Positions 16,090 through 22,551 of a stretch of DNA of 22,551 nucleotides are shown here, piece by piece. Source of the DNA: JBGPIK01 sp041484845. Its GTDB lineage: Bacteria; Desulfobacterota; Binatia; UBA9968. The stretch's first letter is position 1; every line of letters begins with the position of its first letter. Position numbers and translations under genes: made by a program. The notes beneath the pieces are model-generated. The model saw only the letters and a program-made list of their open reading frames with translations, did no database searches and was not told where the DNA came from. The stretch covers positions 1-22,551 of the forward strand of contig JBGPIK010000055.1 of NCBI GenBank assembly GCA_041484845.1, written 5' to 3'.

Positions 16090-16393
16090 CGGCTGTGGAA
16101 GACCCTGTGGAAAAGCTGGGAAAAACTAGTGATGAAGTCGGTAAAACGATTGGCTTCACCCCGATTTTTATCGAGCTTGAGCGCCGAAGTCAACCCGGCA
16201 AACTGTTAGAAAGTAAGCGCCGGAAATGGCCTCAGCAGCTTCGAAGTTGCTTGTACAACCAGCGGTTTTTTGCCAATATGGCGATCCTAGTGGGTTTAGA
16301 TTGTACTCAGCATGTGAGCTGCCGTACCGGGTTATCCACAAGGGCGCAAGCAGCGGTTAGTTACACACCAGGCAGCATTTGTGGAGAACTCCG
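16090..16393. other. gene-free divergent region with a cluster of DnaA-box-like 9-mers
   Basis: About 300 bases between the leftward DUF507 pair and the rightward LD-carboxypeptidase gene. Against the DnaA box TTATNCACA, there is a perfect site at 16332-16340 (TTATCCACA) and another at 16399-16407 (TTATGCACA on the minus strand, just inside the next gene). Single-mismatch sites lie at 16106-16114 and 16380-16388 (minus strand), and two-mismatch sites at 16094-16102 and 16361-16369. An open frame of about 100 codons crosses the region but does not look like a protein. Both flanking promoters must lie here, but I could not place them. Confidence 0.55.
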
Positions 16394-17302
16394 GTGATTG
16401 TGCATAAGCCTCACCGCCTCAAGAAAGGCGCGACCATCGGCGTCGTGGCGCCCGCCGGCTATATTGACGAAGAGTCACTGAAGGCGGGCACGGAAGCGAT
16501 CCGTGCCCGCGGTTTTAAAGTAGAACTTTCTGAGAATATCAGCGGCCGCAAAGGATATTTGGCAGGAAGCGCCGAACAGCGCGCGCTCGACCTCGAAACG
16601 TTTTTCCGTCGCAGTGATATCGATGCTATTTTTTGTGCGCGCGGCGGCTTTGGAGCGGTTCAAATACTGCCTTTCCTCAAATTACAATTCGCGCGATATG
16701 CGAAAATTTTTGTCGGTTACAGCGACATCACGATTCTATTGAACTGGCTTCTGCAGGCGCACCGGATGGTGACTTTTCACGGCCCCATGGTAGCCATGGA
16801 TTTCGCAAAGGGATTGAATGAGTCTAGCCGCGGTCATTTCTGGGGAACGCTGACCGGAGATAAGACGATTTGTACGTTTGATTTGGGAGCGGTAATCAGG
16901 CCTGGCGAGGCGGTGGCGCCCATGATGGGGGGCTGCTTATCCATTCTTGTTACAACCTTGGGGACACCTTATGAAATTGAGACGAGAGGCAAGCTGCTTT
17001 TTCTAGAAGATGTCGGCGAAAAGCCCTATCGGATTGAACGAATGCTGACCCACCTCAAAATGGCGGGCAAACTGGATGACCTTGCCGGAGTCGTGTGCGG
17101 TGACTTTGCCGGTTGCGAAGGAGAAGGGAGCAGGGACGTGAGACAGATCGTAGCCGAAATGTTTTGTCATGCAGATTATCCCGTTGTGATGGGATTGGCC
17201 GCGGGCCATGGGCAAGAGAACCTTTTGTTGCCGTTTGGCGTGAACATGGCGCTCAATGCGACTGCGCAGACGTTGTCTATCGTCGACTCTCCGCTGGCTT
17301 AA
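16394..17302 (+). CDS. ldcA: LD-carboxypeptidase (muramoyltetrapeptide carboxypeptidase, peptidase family S66)
   Basis: A 302-residue cytoplasmic enzyme that removes the terminal D-alanine from recycled muropeptide tetrapeptides to give tripeptides. It opens with the family hallmark LKKGATIGVVAPAG. The S66 triad reads Ser110 in GYSDIT, Glu205 in LFLEDVGE and His272 in GLAAGHGQEN, and the ARGGFGAVQILP segment precedes the serine. I chose the GTG at 16394-16396 because GGAG lies seven bases upstream; a TTG five codons earlier overlaps that site. It is the first gene of a rightward unit with a serine hydrolase and mpl. A perfect DnaA-box match overlaps its first codons. Confidence 0.93.
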   Translation: MIVHKPHRLKKGATIGVVAPAGYIDEESLKAGTEAIRARGFKVELSENISGRKGYLAGSAEQRALDLETFFRRSDIDAIFCARGGFGAVQILPFLKLQFARYAKIFVGYSDITILLNWLLQAHRMVTFHGPMVAMDFAKGLNESSRGHFWGTLTGDKTICTFDLGAVIRPGEAVAPMMGGCLSILVTTLGTPYEIETRGKLLFLEDVGEKPYRIERMLTHLKMAGKLDDLAGVVCGDFAGCEGEGSRDVRQIVAEMFCHADYPVVMGLAAGHGQENLLLPFGVNMALNATAQTLSIVDSPLA

Positions 17303-17428
17303 GCGCTGCCGTACATTATAAGGGAGCTGTGATCGCGGCAAGAACCTGGTTTCAGAAGACTCCCTATGTTGCAGTCGTCAGGCCGTCATGCCGGAGTTAC
17401 AATGCACAGGAGCCAGCGATGACTTCAT

Positions 17429-18556
17429 ATGGATTTTCATTCTGTTGAAGACGCGTTTCAAGAATCTATCGCCCAGGGCGTATTTCCCGGCGCGGTGGTG
17501 CTCGTCGGCAGGCAGGAGGATGTGGTTTATGAGCGGGCCTTTGGTTATCGCTCGCTGGTACCCGAGAAGACGGCGCTGCAAGCGAGTACGATTTTCGACC
17601 TGGCTTCGCTTACCAAGCCTTTGGCCACAACCATGGCGATCATGCTGCTGGTGCGCGAGAAGAAAATCCGTCTCGATGATCAAGTAACCCGTTTTATTCC
17701 GACCTATGGTGTTTTCGGAAAACATCTTACGACCTTTCGTCACCTCTTGAACCATTCCTCCGGCCTGCCTGCCTGGAAACCGTACTATGAAGAAATCGTC
17801 AAACTTGAGAAAGGGGGGAAAATTAATTTTATTGCCAGCCGCGCGGCGAAGAATTTCGTCCTGGAACAGATTCATCGTGAGAAACCCTTGCATGCGCCAG
17901 GCAGCCAAAGTCTGTACAGCGATCTCGGATTTATGTTGCTGGCGGAAATCGTTGAGACCCTTAGCAACGCGACGCTGGATCGTTTTTGCCGGGAGAAAAT
18001 CTTCAAGCCTTTAGGATTGCGTTCGACGGCCTTTGTCGATCTGACACAACTGAGAACTCGGCGGTTAGAACCGATTGAAGAAATCATCGCTCCCACCGAG
18101 AATTGCCCGTGGCGCAAAAAAATACTTTGCGGCGAGGTGCACGATGACAATGCCTACGCCATGGGTGGTGTGGCCGGGCACGCAGGCCTTTTTTCCTGCG
18201 CACGCGACATTCATAGGATGATAGCCTATCTTAGTCGTTGCTTGCGCGGCCACAATAATTTGTTTCCGCAGGCCTTAGTTGCCCAGTTTCTTGCCAAGGA
18301 TGAGTCGGTGCAAAACTCAAACTTCGCTTTGGGTTGGGACACCCCGTCACTCGATAAATCGGCCGCCGGTCATTATTTTTCGCCCCGCTCCGTTGGCCAC
18401 CTGGGTTTTACCGGCACGTCGGTTTGGTGGGACCTCGATAAAGATTGCCACATCATTCTGCTCACGAATCGGGTCCATCCATCGCGAAAAAATGATAAAA
18501 TCCGGGAATTTCGTCCCACCATTCACGACCTGATCATGAAAGTGCTCTACCCATGA
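17429..18556 (+). CDS. cytoplasmic serine hydrolase, beta-lactamase/transpeptidase fold (COG1680 type)
   Basis: A 375-residue protein with the class C beta-lactamase-like fold. The SXXK motif is Ser60-Leu-Thr-Lys63 in DLASLTKPLATT. The second motif is Tyr163-Ser-Asp in SLYSDLGFML. The third is the HLGFTGTS region (His324), with HSSGLPAW between. There is no signal peptide or membrane segment, unlike true penicillin-binding proteins or secreted beta-lactamases, so it should act in the cytoplasm. It sits between ldcA and mpl and overlaps the mpl start by four bases (ATGA), so it probably acts on a peptidoglycan fragment, perhaps as an amidase or peptidase; this is inference. The ATG at 17429 has no well-spaced ribosome binding site: AGGAG lies 16 bases away and instead suits a nine-codon frame at 17419-17448. 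Confidence 0.9.
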   Translation: MDFHSVEDAFQESIAQGVFPGAVVLVGRQEDVVYERAFGYRSLVPEKTALQASTIFDLASLTKPLATTMAIMLLVREKKIRLDDQVTRFIPTYGVFGKHLTTFRHLLNHSSGLPAWKPYYEEIVKLEKGGKINFIASRAAKNFVLEQIHREKPLHAPGSQSLYSDLGFMLLAEIVETLSNATLDRFCREKIFKPLGLRSTAFVDLTQLRTRRLEPIEEIIAPTENCPWRKKILCGEVHDDNAYAMGGVAGHAGLFSCARDIHRMIAYLSRCLRGHNNLFPQALVAQFLAKDESVQNSNFALGWDTPSLDKSAAGHYFSPRSVGHLGFTGTSVWWDLDKDCHIILLTNRVHPSRKNDKIREFRPTIHDLIMKVLYP

Positions 18557-19974
18557 AAACCGTTCCTCCGATCGGCAGCCATATTCATTTAATCGCTATT
18601 TGCGGCGTCGGCATGGCATCGCTTGCCGGCTTGCTACGGGCCAAAGGTTACCGCGTTACCGGCTCCGACGAGAATGTTTATCCGCCGATGAGTACGTACC
18701 TTGCACAGATTGGAATCGAGGTCTTGCCCGGATATCAGGAAAAGCATATTGCGCCCCGGCCCGATCTCGTGGTGATTGGTAATGCGGTGACGCGAGGTAA
18801 TCCGGAAGCGCAGGCCGTGCTCAACTCGGGGTTGCCCTATATTTCATTTCCCGAGGCGCTGGGAGAATTTTTGATTGGCGCGAAAAACGCGTTGGTCATT
18901 GCTGGAACCCACGGCAAGACGACCACAACGGCGCTTTGCGCTTGGGTGTTGCATCGCGCAGGTTTGCATCCCGGCTTTTTCGTCGGTGGAGTGCCGATTA
19001 ACTTCGGCAACGGTTGGAATCCAGGAGAAGGAGACTGCGTCATCTTGGAAGGCGACGAGTATGACACCGCGTTTTTCGATAAAGGCCCAAAGTTCCTCCA
19101 TTACCGACCCCGGAATTTAATTCTAACCAGCGTGGAATTCGATCATGCAGACATCTATCGTGATCTCGAACATTTAAAAACGGCTTTCCGTCGTCTGATG
19201 GATATCATTCCGCCGGATGGCTGTTTGCTGGTCTGTAATGATTACCCCGCGGCATGTGAAGTTGCCGCCTCCGCTCGCTGCCGCGTCATCAGTTACGGTG
19301 ACGTTGACGGCGCTGACTGGACCGCAAGAGACGTTCAGGTGCAACCGGGTAGAAGCTTGTTTCATCCCTGTTACCGAGGCCATGCTGAAGGAATCGTCGA
19401 AGTCACGATTATCGGCCATCACAATGTCAAAAACGCGTTGGCGGTTTACGCCATGGGGCGGGCAATGGGGATAGAGCGAAGTAAGCTGCTGGATGGATTC
19501 GCAACGTTCCTGGGGGTGAAGAGGCGACAGGAAATCAAGGGCGAAACACGAGGGATAACGGTCATCGACGACTTTGCGCACCATCCGACCGCCGTTCACG
19601 AAACCATCAATGCGATCAAGGGAGCGTACCCCGCAAGACGCCTGTGGGCGGTCTTCGAACCGCGAAGCCACACGAGCCGGCGAAAGGTCTTTGAACAAGA
19701 CTTTGCCCGAGCTTTGGCGTTGGCGGACAGGGTGATCGTTGCCGAGCTTTACCTCCCGGAGAAGGTTCCCGAAGGAGAACGTTTATCCGTTAAAAAGGTG
19801 ATTGATAAGATTAATCAATTGTGCGGTGACAAGCGCGCGGTCCTGATCGCCGATGCCCAGCCGATTGCCGCTTATGTGGCGAAGAACGCTGCGCCCGGCG
19901 ATATCATTCTCGTCATGTCCAATGGCGCCTTCGGAGGCGTTCATGGAAAGATTCTGGAAGCGTTAGCGGGATAG
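18553..19974 (+). CDS. mpl: UDP-N-acetylmuramate:L-alanyl-gamma-D-glutamyl-meso-diaminopimelate ligase
   Basis: A 473-residue Mur-family ligase that attaches the recycled tripeptide to UDP-MurNAc. The N-terminal Rossmann part starts HIHLIAICGVGMASLAGLL, the Mpl version of the MurC motif. The ATP-binding loop is AGTHGKTTTT (117-126). EGDEYDTAFFDKGPKFLHY (166-184) distinguishes Mpl from MurC, and EFDHADIYRDL and the late DFAHHPTAV segment follow. Length fits the family (about 450-480). It is cytoplasmic. Its ATG overlaps the stop of the preceding hydrolase gene, so the two are translationally coupled, and ldcA upstream makes its substrate. Its 3' end overlaps the convergent small gene by 12 bases. 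Confidence 0.97.
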   Translation: MKTVPPIGSHIHLIAICGVGMASLAGLLRAKGYRVTGSDENVYPPMSTYLAQIGIEVLPGYQEKHIAPRPDLVVIGNAVTRGNPEAQAVLNSGLPYISFPEALGEFLIGAKNALVIAGTHGKTTTTALCAWVLHRAGLHPGFFVGGVPINFGNGWNPGEGDCVILEGDEYDTAFFDKGPKFLHYRPRNLILTSVEFDHADIYRDLEHLKTAFRRLMDIIPPDGCLLVCNDYPAACEVAASARCRVISYGDVDGADWTARDVQVQPGRSLFHPCYRGHAEGIVEVTIIGHHNVKNALAVYAMGRAMGIERSKLLDGFATFLGVKRRQEIKGETRGITVIDDFAHHPTAVHETINAIKGAYPARRLWAVFEPRSHTSRRKVFEQDFARALALADRVIVAELYLPEKVPEGERLSVKKVIDKINQLCGDKRAVLIADAQPIAAYVAKNAAPGDIILVMSNGAFGGVHGKILEALAG

Positions 19975-20202
19975 GTAAAGTTTCGCGCATTCTTCGCTGC
20001 AGAAAAACTTGTCCCCTCGTGAAATGGCGTCTTTCTTCGGCAGATAACTCTGACACTGTGGGTCAAAGACCATCTCTTCCTCGTCCCCCGCGGGTTGCTG
20101 CGGACCACGCGACTTGATCTTGCGGCTGACGATATAAGGCTTGAGCAGTGAATAAATAACGTACGCGATTAAAAGATATAAGAATAAACGCGACAATTTC
20201 AA
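19963..20202 (-). CDS. small PP0621-like membrane protein with TRASH/YHS-like cysteine motif
   Basis: A 79-residue protein with one N-terminal membrane helix (about residues 5-22) followed by a charged linker. A short metal-binding-like module reads DPQCQSYLPKKDAI, then FFCSEECAKLYL. Cysteines at 50, 68 and 72 with DPXC...FCSXXC spacing resemble TRASH/YHS domains and PP0621-type proteins, which suggests zinc or another metal. No function is known to me. The start is TTG. AGGA touches the TTG at 20202 but lies six bases from a second TTG at 20196, which may be the true start (77 residues). It overlaps the end of mpl by 12 bases in the opposite direction and follows folK by 17 bases. Confidence 0.75.
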   Translation of the reverse strand: MKLSRLFLYLLIAYVIYSLLKPYIVSRKIKSRGPQQPAGDEEEMVFDPQCQSYLPKKDAISRGDKFFCSEECAKLYLSR

Positions 20203-20219
20203 TCCTATGCCGGCAAATC

Positions 20220-20723
20220 CTACGGACGATACAGATGGACTTTCTTGTTATCGTTTACATTAATTAGAAGCTCGGAAATAGAGACTCCCAGTTCGGGATG
20301 GATCACTTGGGGTGCGATTTCGCTCAGGGGGACCAAAACGAACTTGCGATTTTGCATCTCCGGATGAGGAATTCGCAAGTTCTTCTTCTTGAGGCTCAGC
20401 CCATCGTACAGCAATATATCCAGATCAATAATACGTGAGCCCCAGCGTTTCTTGACTTTCTTGCGTCCCATGGCGCGTTCGATGTTTTTGAATTTCAGCA
20501 AAAGCGCATCCGGTTTGAACCGCGTCTCGATCTGAATAGCACCGTTGACGTACCATTCTTTCGCATCGCCGAGCGGCTCGCTCTCATAAAGGGATGACTC
20601 TTTAATGACCTTGGTGTCGGGAAGTTTGGTGAGACGGTTGAGGGCTTCCAAAAAATTGTCTCTCCGGTCGCCCACATTGGAACCAATCCCCACATATACC
20701 TGATGCGCTACGGCGCTGGCCAT
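20220..20723 (-). CDS. folK: 2-amino-4-hydroxy-6-hydroxymethyldihydropteridine diphosphokinase
   Basis: A 167-residue HPPK of usual length, transferring pyrophosphate from ATP to the pterin in folate synthesis. GSNVGDR lies at 14-20 and SSLYESEPLG at about 43-52. The core motif RWGSRIIDLDILLYDG lies at 93-108, with the two magnesium-binding aspartates Asp100 and Asp102. RIPHPEMQNRKFVLVPLSEIAP follows. Cytoplasmic. The ribosome binding site at the ATG is weak. It follows the DapL gene by 23 bases on the same strand and is probably co-transcribed with it. No folP or folB is in the window. Confidence 0.96.
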   Translation of the reverse strand: MASAVAHQVYVGIGSNVGDRRDNFLEALNRLTKLPDTKVIKESSLYESEPLGDAKEWYVNGAIQIETRFKPDALLLKFKNIERAMGRKKVKKRWGSRIIDLDILLYDGLSLKKKNLRIPHPEMQNRKFVLVPLSEIAPQVIHPELGVSISELLINVNDNKKVHLYRP

Positions 20724-20746
20724 TACACTCGTTGCGGTAACGAATC

Positions 20747-21934
20747 CTACAGTTTAACCTGCCGGATTCTCTCCGCGACCTCCTTTAATCTCTTCTTTTC
20801 AACGCAAAGCGTAAAACGGACATAGCCCTCTCCCGCTGCGCCAAACCCGTTGCCCGGCGTGGTCACCACCCCCGCTTCATCGAGAAGCTTGGCAGTGAAT
20901 TCAGCCGATGAAAGTCCTTTGGGAGCGGTCACCCATAAGTAAAAGGTCGCCCGCGGCCTATCGCACTCGAGACCGACCGCGCGGAGGCCGTCAACGAGAA
21001 TGTCGCGGCGCTCCTGATACATTTTTCTAGTCGGTTCGACGAGCGTGTCCCCCAGTTGTAAGGCTTCGATACCGGCTTCCTGGACGGCCTGGAATATGCC
21101 AGAGTCAAGATTGGATTTGGCTTGCGCCAACCCTCCGACCAACTCTGAATTTCCTACCGCCATTCCGATGCGCCAGCCGGTCATGTTGAATGTTTTGGAG
21201 AGCGAATGAAACTCGATGCCGACTTCTTTGGCGCCGTCGAGTTCCAGAAAACTCATGGGGCGATAGCCGTCGAACCCCATCTCTGTGTACGCCGCATCGT
21301 GACAGACGATCACGTTGTGGCGATGGGCGAAATCTATAACTCTGTTAAAGAATTCCCTGTTCGCCACCGCGGCTGTGGGGTTGTTAGGGTAGTTTATCCA
21401 AAGAAGTTTCGCCTCCCTGGCCACGGCGGTCGGGATCGAGTCGAGATCCGGCAGAAATTGGTTCTCTTTCTTCAATGGTAAAAAATAGTTTTTGCCGCCG
21501 TTAAAAGCCGTGCCGATGTGATACACGGGGTAACAGGGGCTGGCTACAAGCACAATGTCACCGGGATCCACGAAGGCGACGGCCATATTGCCAATCCCTT
21601 CCTTTGAGCCAATGAGCGAGACAACTTCCGTGCCGGGGTCCAGCTGGACATTGAAGCGACGTTGATACCAATCAGCAACCGCCGCGCGAAATTCCGGCAT
21701 GCCGGAACTGTTCGGATAGCGGTGGTTGAGCGGTTTACTGGCGCTCTCAATGAGTTTTTCGACGATCGCCGCGGGAGTTGGGATGTCAGGGTCGCCCACT
21801 CCCAAATCGATTAAATCAACGCCGCGGGCCAGAGCTGCGCGTTTCCGGCGATCAATTTCCGCGAAAAGATATGGGGGTAAGTCGTTAATTCTGCTGGCTT
21901 TTTGAATGGAAATGCCCAAATGCATCGCCTCCAT
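20747..21934 (-). CDS. dapL: LL-diaminopimelate aminotransferase (DapL type, PLP-dependent)
   Basis: A class I/II aminotransferase, about 395 residues from the chosen ATG. It makes LL-DAP directly from tetrahydrodipicolinate, feeding lysine and peptidoglycan. Typical DapL segments are INDLPPYLFAEIDRRK, LGVGDPDIPTP, HRYPNSSG, SLIGSKEGI, NYPNNPT (181-187) and SLSKTFNMTGWRIG with the PLP lysine at 247. The ending is VRFTLCVEKKRLKEVAERI. A TTG at 22006 extends the frame, but those 24 residues do not look like DapL and overlap the promoter area, so I reject it. An ATG at 21925 and a TTG at 21919 (best spaced to GGAGG) are also possible starts. Assignment to DapL rather than a related alanine or aspartate aminotransferase is likely but not certain. 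Confidence 0.88.
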   Translation of the reverse strand: MEAMHLGISIQKASRINDLPPYLFAEIDRRKRAALARGVDLIDLGVGDPDIPTPAAIVEKLIESASKPLNHRYPNSSGMPEFRAAVADWYQRRFNVQLDPGTEVVSLIGSKEGIGNMAVAFVDPGDIVLVASPCYPVYHIGTAFNGGKNYFLPLKKENQFLPDLDSIPTAVAREAKLLWINYPNNPTAAVANREFFNRVIDFAHRHNVIVCHDAAYTEMGFDGYRPMSFLELDGAKEVGIEFHSLSKTFNMTGWRIGMAVGNSELVGGLAQAKSNLDSGIFQAVQEAGIEALQLGDTLVEPTRKMYQERRDILVDGLRAVGLECDRPRATFYLWVTAPKGLSSAEFTAKLLDEAGVVTTPGNGFGAAGEGYVRFTLCVEKKRLKEVAERIRQVKL

Positions 21935-21970
21935 CGCAAAATCGCATTCTTTTACCTGTTTTTTGCGCTT

Positions 21971-22025
21971 TTGACAACCACCATAAAAAGCCGTTAGCTT
22001 ATCCAATTCAAACTAGCATGTGCAA
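21971..22025. promoter_or_regulatory. divergent promoter region between dapL and the NYN gene
   Basis: On the plus strand a perfect -35 TTGACA lies at 21971-21976 with a weak TAGCTT (21995-22000) 18 bases on, suited to the NYN gene at 22034. On the minus strand TTGCAC (22020-22025) is followed after 16 bases by GATAAG (21998-22003), suited to dapL. A dapL transcript starting here would begin left of 22006 and so argues against the TTG start there. Both -10 boxes are poor. Confidence 0.35.
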
Positions 22026-22033
22026 AAAGAGCA

Positions 22034-22528
22034 ATGGAAATTATCATCGATGGCTATAATTTTATCGGCCGCGATCAAGGTTTGAGCGGGCCTCTTGAGC
22101 ACAAACGCAAGTGGTTCCTTCAACAATTGTCAATCTTTCGCGAAAAGAAAAACTTTGAAGTTACCGTTGTTTTCGACGGCTGGCAATCCGGCTCCCGTTA
22201 TGAAGTCGAAGAAAAAAAGGCCGGGGTTAGGGTTGTTTTTTCTCGACTGGGAGAGAAAGCAGATGGCGTTATTATTCGCATCGCGCGCGCCAAGGGGAGT
22301 GGGTGCGTCGTCGTGACATCGGACCGCGAGATCCGAAGCGCCGTCGAGAAGTTCGGGGCGGTATCCCTTCGGTCGGATGAATTTGCGGAGATCTTACGCA
22401 GCATCGATGTTCCGTACGATCCTGAGGAGTATGATCCCGAGCCGGACTTGCGCAAAAAAGGAAATCCAAGACGGCTCTCGAAAGTTGACAGGCGACGATC
22501 TGAAATCCTGCGTAAACTCAGGTCTTGA
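22034..22528 (+). CDS. YacP-type NYN/PIN-like ribonuclease domain protein
   Basis: A 164-residue protein with the NYN (YacP/Rae1) fold of PIN-like nucleases. The acidic site can be followed: Asp6 and Asn9 in IIIDGYNFIG, Asp48 in VVFDGWQSG, Asp77 in EKADGVI and Asp97 in VVTSDREI. The C-terminal tail from about 130 is basic and charged, with DLRKKGNPRRLSKVDRRR, suited to RNA contact. The B. subtilis relative Rae1 is a ribosome-associated endoribonuclease; the same role here is inference. No signal or membrane segment. It is divergent from dapL across a short promoter region, and the next gene is outside the window. Confidence 0.9.
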   Translation: MEIIIDGYNFIGRDQGLSGPLEHKRKWFLQQLSIFREKKNFEVTVVFDGWQSGSRYEVEEKKAGVRVVFSRLGEKADGVIIRIARAKGSGCVVVTSDREIRSAVEKFGAVSLRSDEFAEILRSIDVPYDPEEYDPEPDLRKKGNPRRLSKVDRRRSEILRKLRS

Positions 22529-22532
22529 TGCC

Positions 22533-22551
22533 GTTCAACAGTTCAAAGTTC
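22533..22551. repeat. short GTTCAA repeat at the window end
   Basis: GTTCAAC, A, GTTCAAA and GTTC follow one another right after the NYN stop codon, a small tandem repeat cut by the window edge. Similar GTTCAA strings are common between genes in some uncultured bacteria, but the true extent cannot be seen here. Confidence 0.35.

Noticed and set aside
16379..16393. TTG start for ldcA five codons upstream
   Set aside because: It overlaps the GGAG site that is correctly spaced for the GTG at 16394.
16095..16397. About 100-codon plus-strand frame filling the gap before ldcA
   Set aside because: It starts with GTG with no ribosome binding site, has unprotein-like composition, overlaps both neighbours and coincides with the DnaA-box region.
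21935..22006. N-terminal extension of the DapL gene from a TTG
   Set aside because: The extra residues are basic and unlike DapL, and the region fits a divergent promoter.

Overview
The window looks like chromosomal DNA from an uncultured Gram-negative bacterium of the deltaproteobacterial radiation in the broad sense (Desulfobacterota, Binatota or Tectomicrobia-like). This rests on the order ffh-rpsP-khpA-rimM-trmD-rplS with a TrmD carrying an extra C-terminal SPOUT domain, a tandem pair of DUF507 genes, a bactofilin, a peptidoglycan-recycling cluster with mpl, and a DapL-type lysine/DAP aminotransferase. Base composition is moderately GC-rich by eye and even across the window. I see no tRNA, rRNA, insertion sequence, phage gene or CRISPR array. 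The lineage call is an inference.

Layout. (1) Positions 1-4854, minus strand: a solute-binding protein of the NMT1/TauT type, a secreted phosphodiesterase/alkaline-phosphatase-fold hydrolase, an alpha/beta hydrolase and a GcvR-like double-ACT protein cut by the window start. Gaps are 27-69 bases, so they are probably one transcription unit. (2) 4855-5165: a gene-free divergent region with strong inverted repeats. (3) 5166-7196, plus strand: oligopeptidase B. (4) 7328-8659, minus strand: RarA. (5) 8771-9139, plus strand: bactofilin. (6) 9147-13227, minus strand: the SRP/ribosome operon ffh-rpsP-khpA-rimM-trmD-rplS. (7) 13369-15347, minus strand: groES-groEL, ended by a clear intrinsic terminator. 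(8) 15542-16089, minus strand: two overlapping DUF507 genes. (9) 16090-16393: a gene-free divergent region with a cluster of DnaA-box-like 9-mers. (10) 16394-19974, plus strand: LD-carboxypeptidase, a cytoplasmic beta-lactamase-fold hydrolase and mpl. (11) 19963-21934, minus strand: a small membrane protein with a TRASH-like motif, folK and an LL-diaminopimelate aminotransferase. (12) 22034-22528, plus strand: a YacP-type NYN/PIN nuclease.

How the genes work together. The ffh block makes parts of protein targeting, the ribosome and tRNA modification, and GroESL folds proteins. The ldcA-hydrolase-mpl block fits cytoplasmic salvage of muropeptides: LD-carboxypeptidase trims tetrapeptide to tripeptide and Mpl ligates the tripeptide to UDP-MurNAc. 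DapL supplies diaminopimelate for the same wall.

Most of the window is housekeeping. The points most worth checking are the DnaA-box cluster at a strand switch (candidate replication origin or DnaA-binding locus), a rimM gene with no ATG, GTG or TTG start, the TrmD-SPOUT fusion, the structured gap before oligopeptidase B, and the uncharacterised hydrolase inside the peptidoglycan-recycling operon. I did not find a clearly new multi-gene system.
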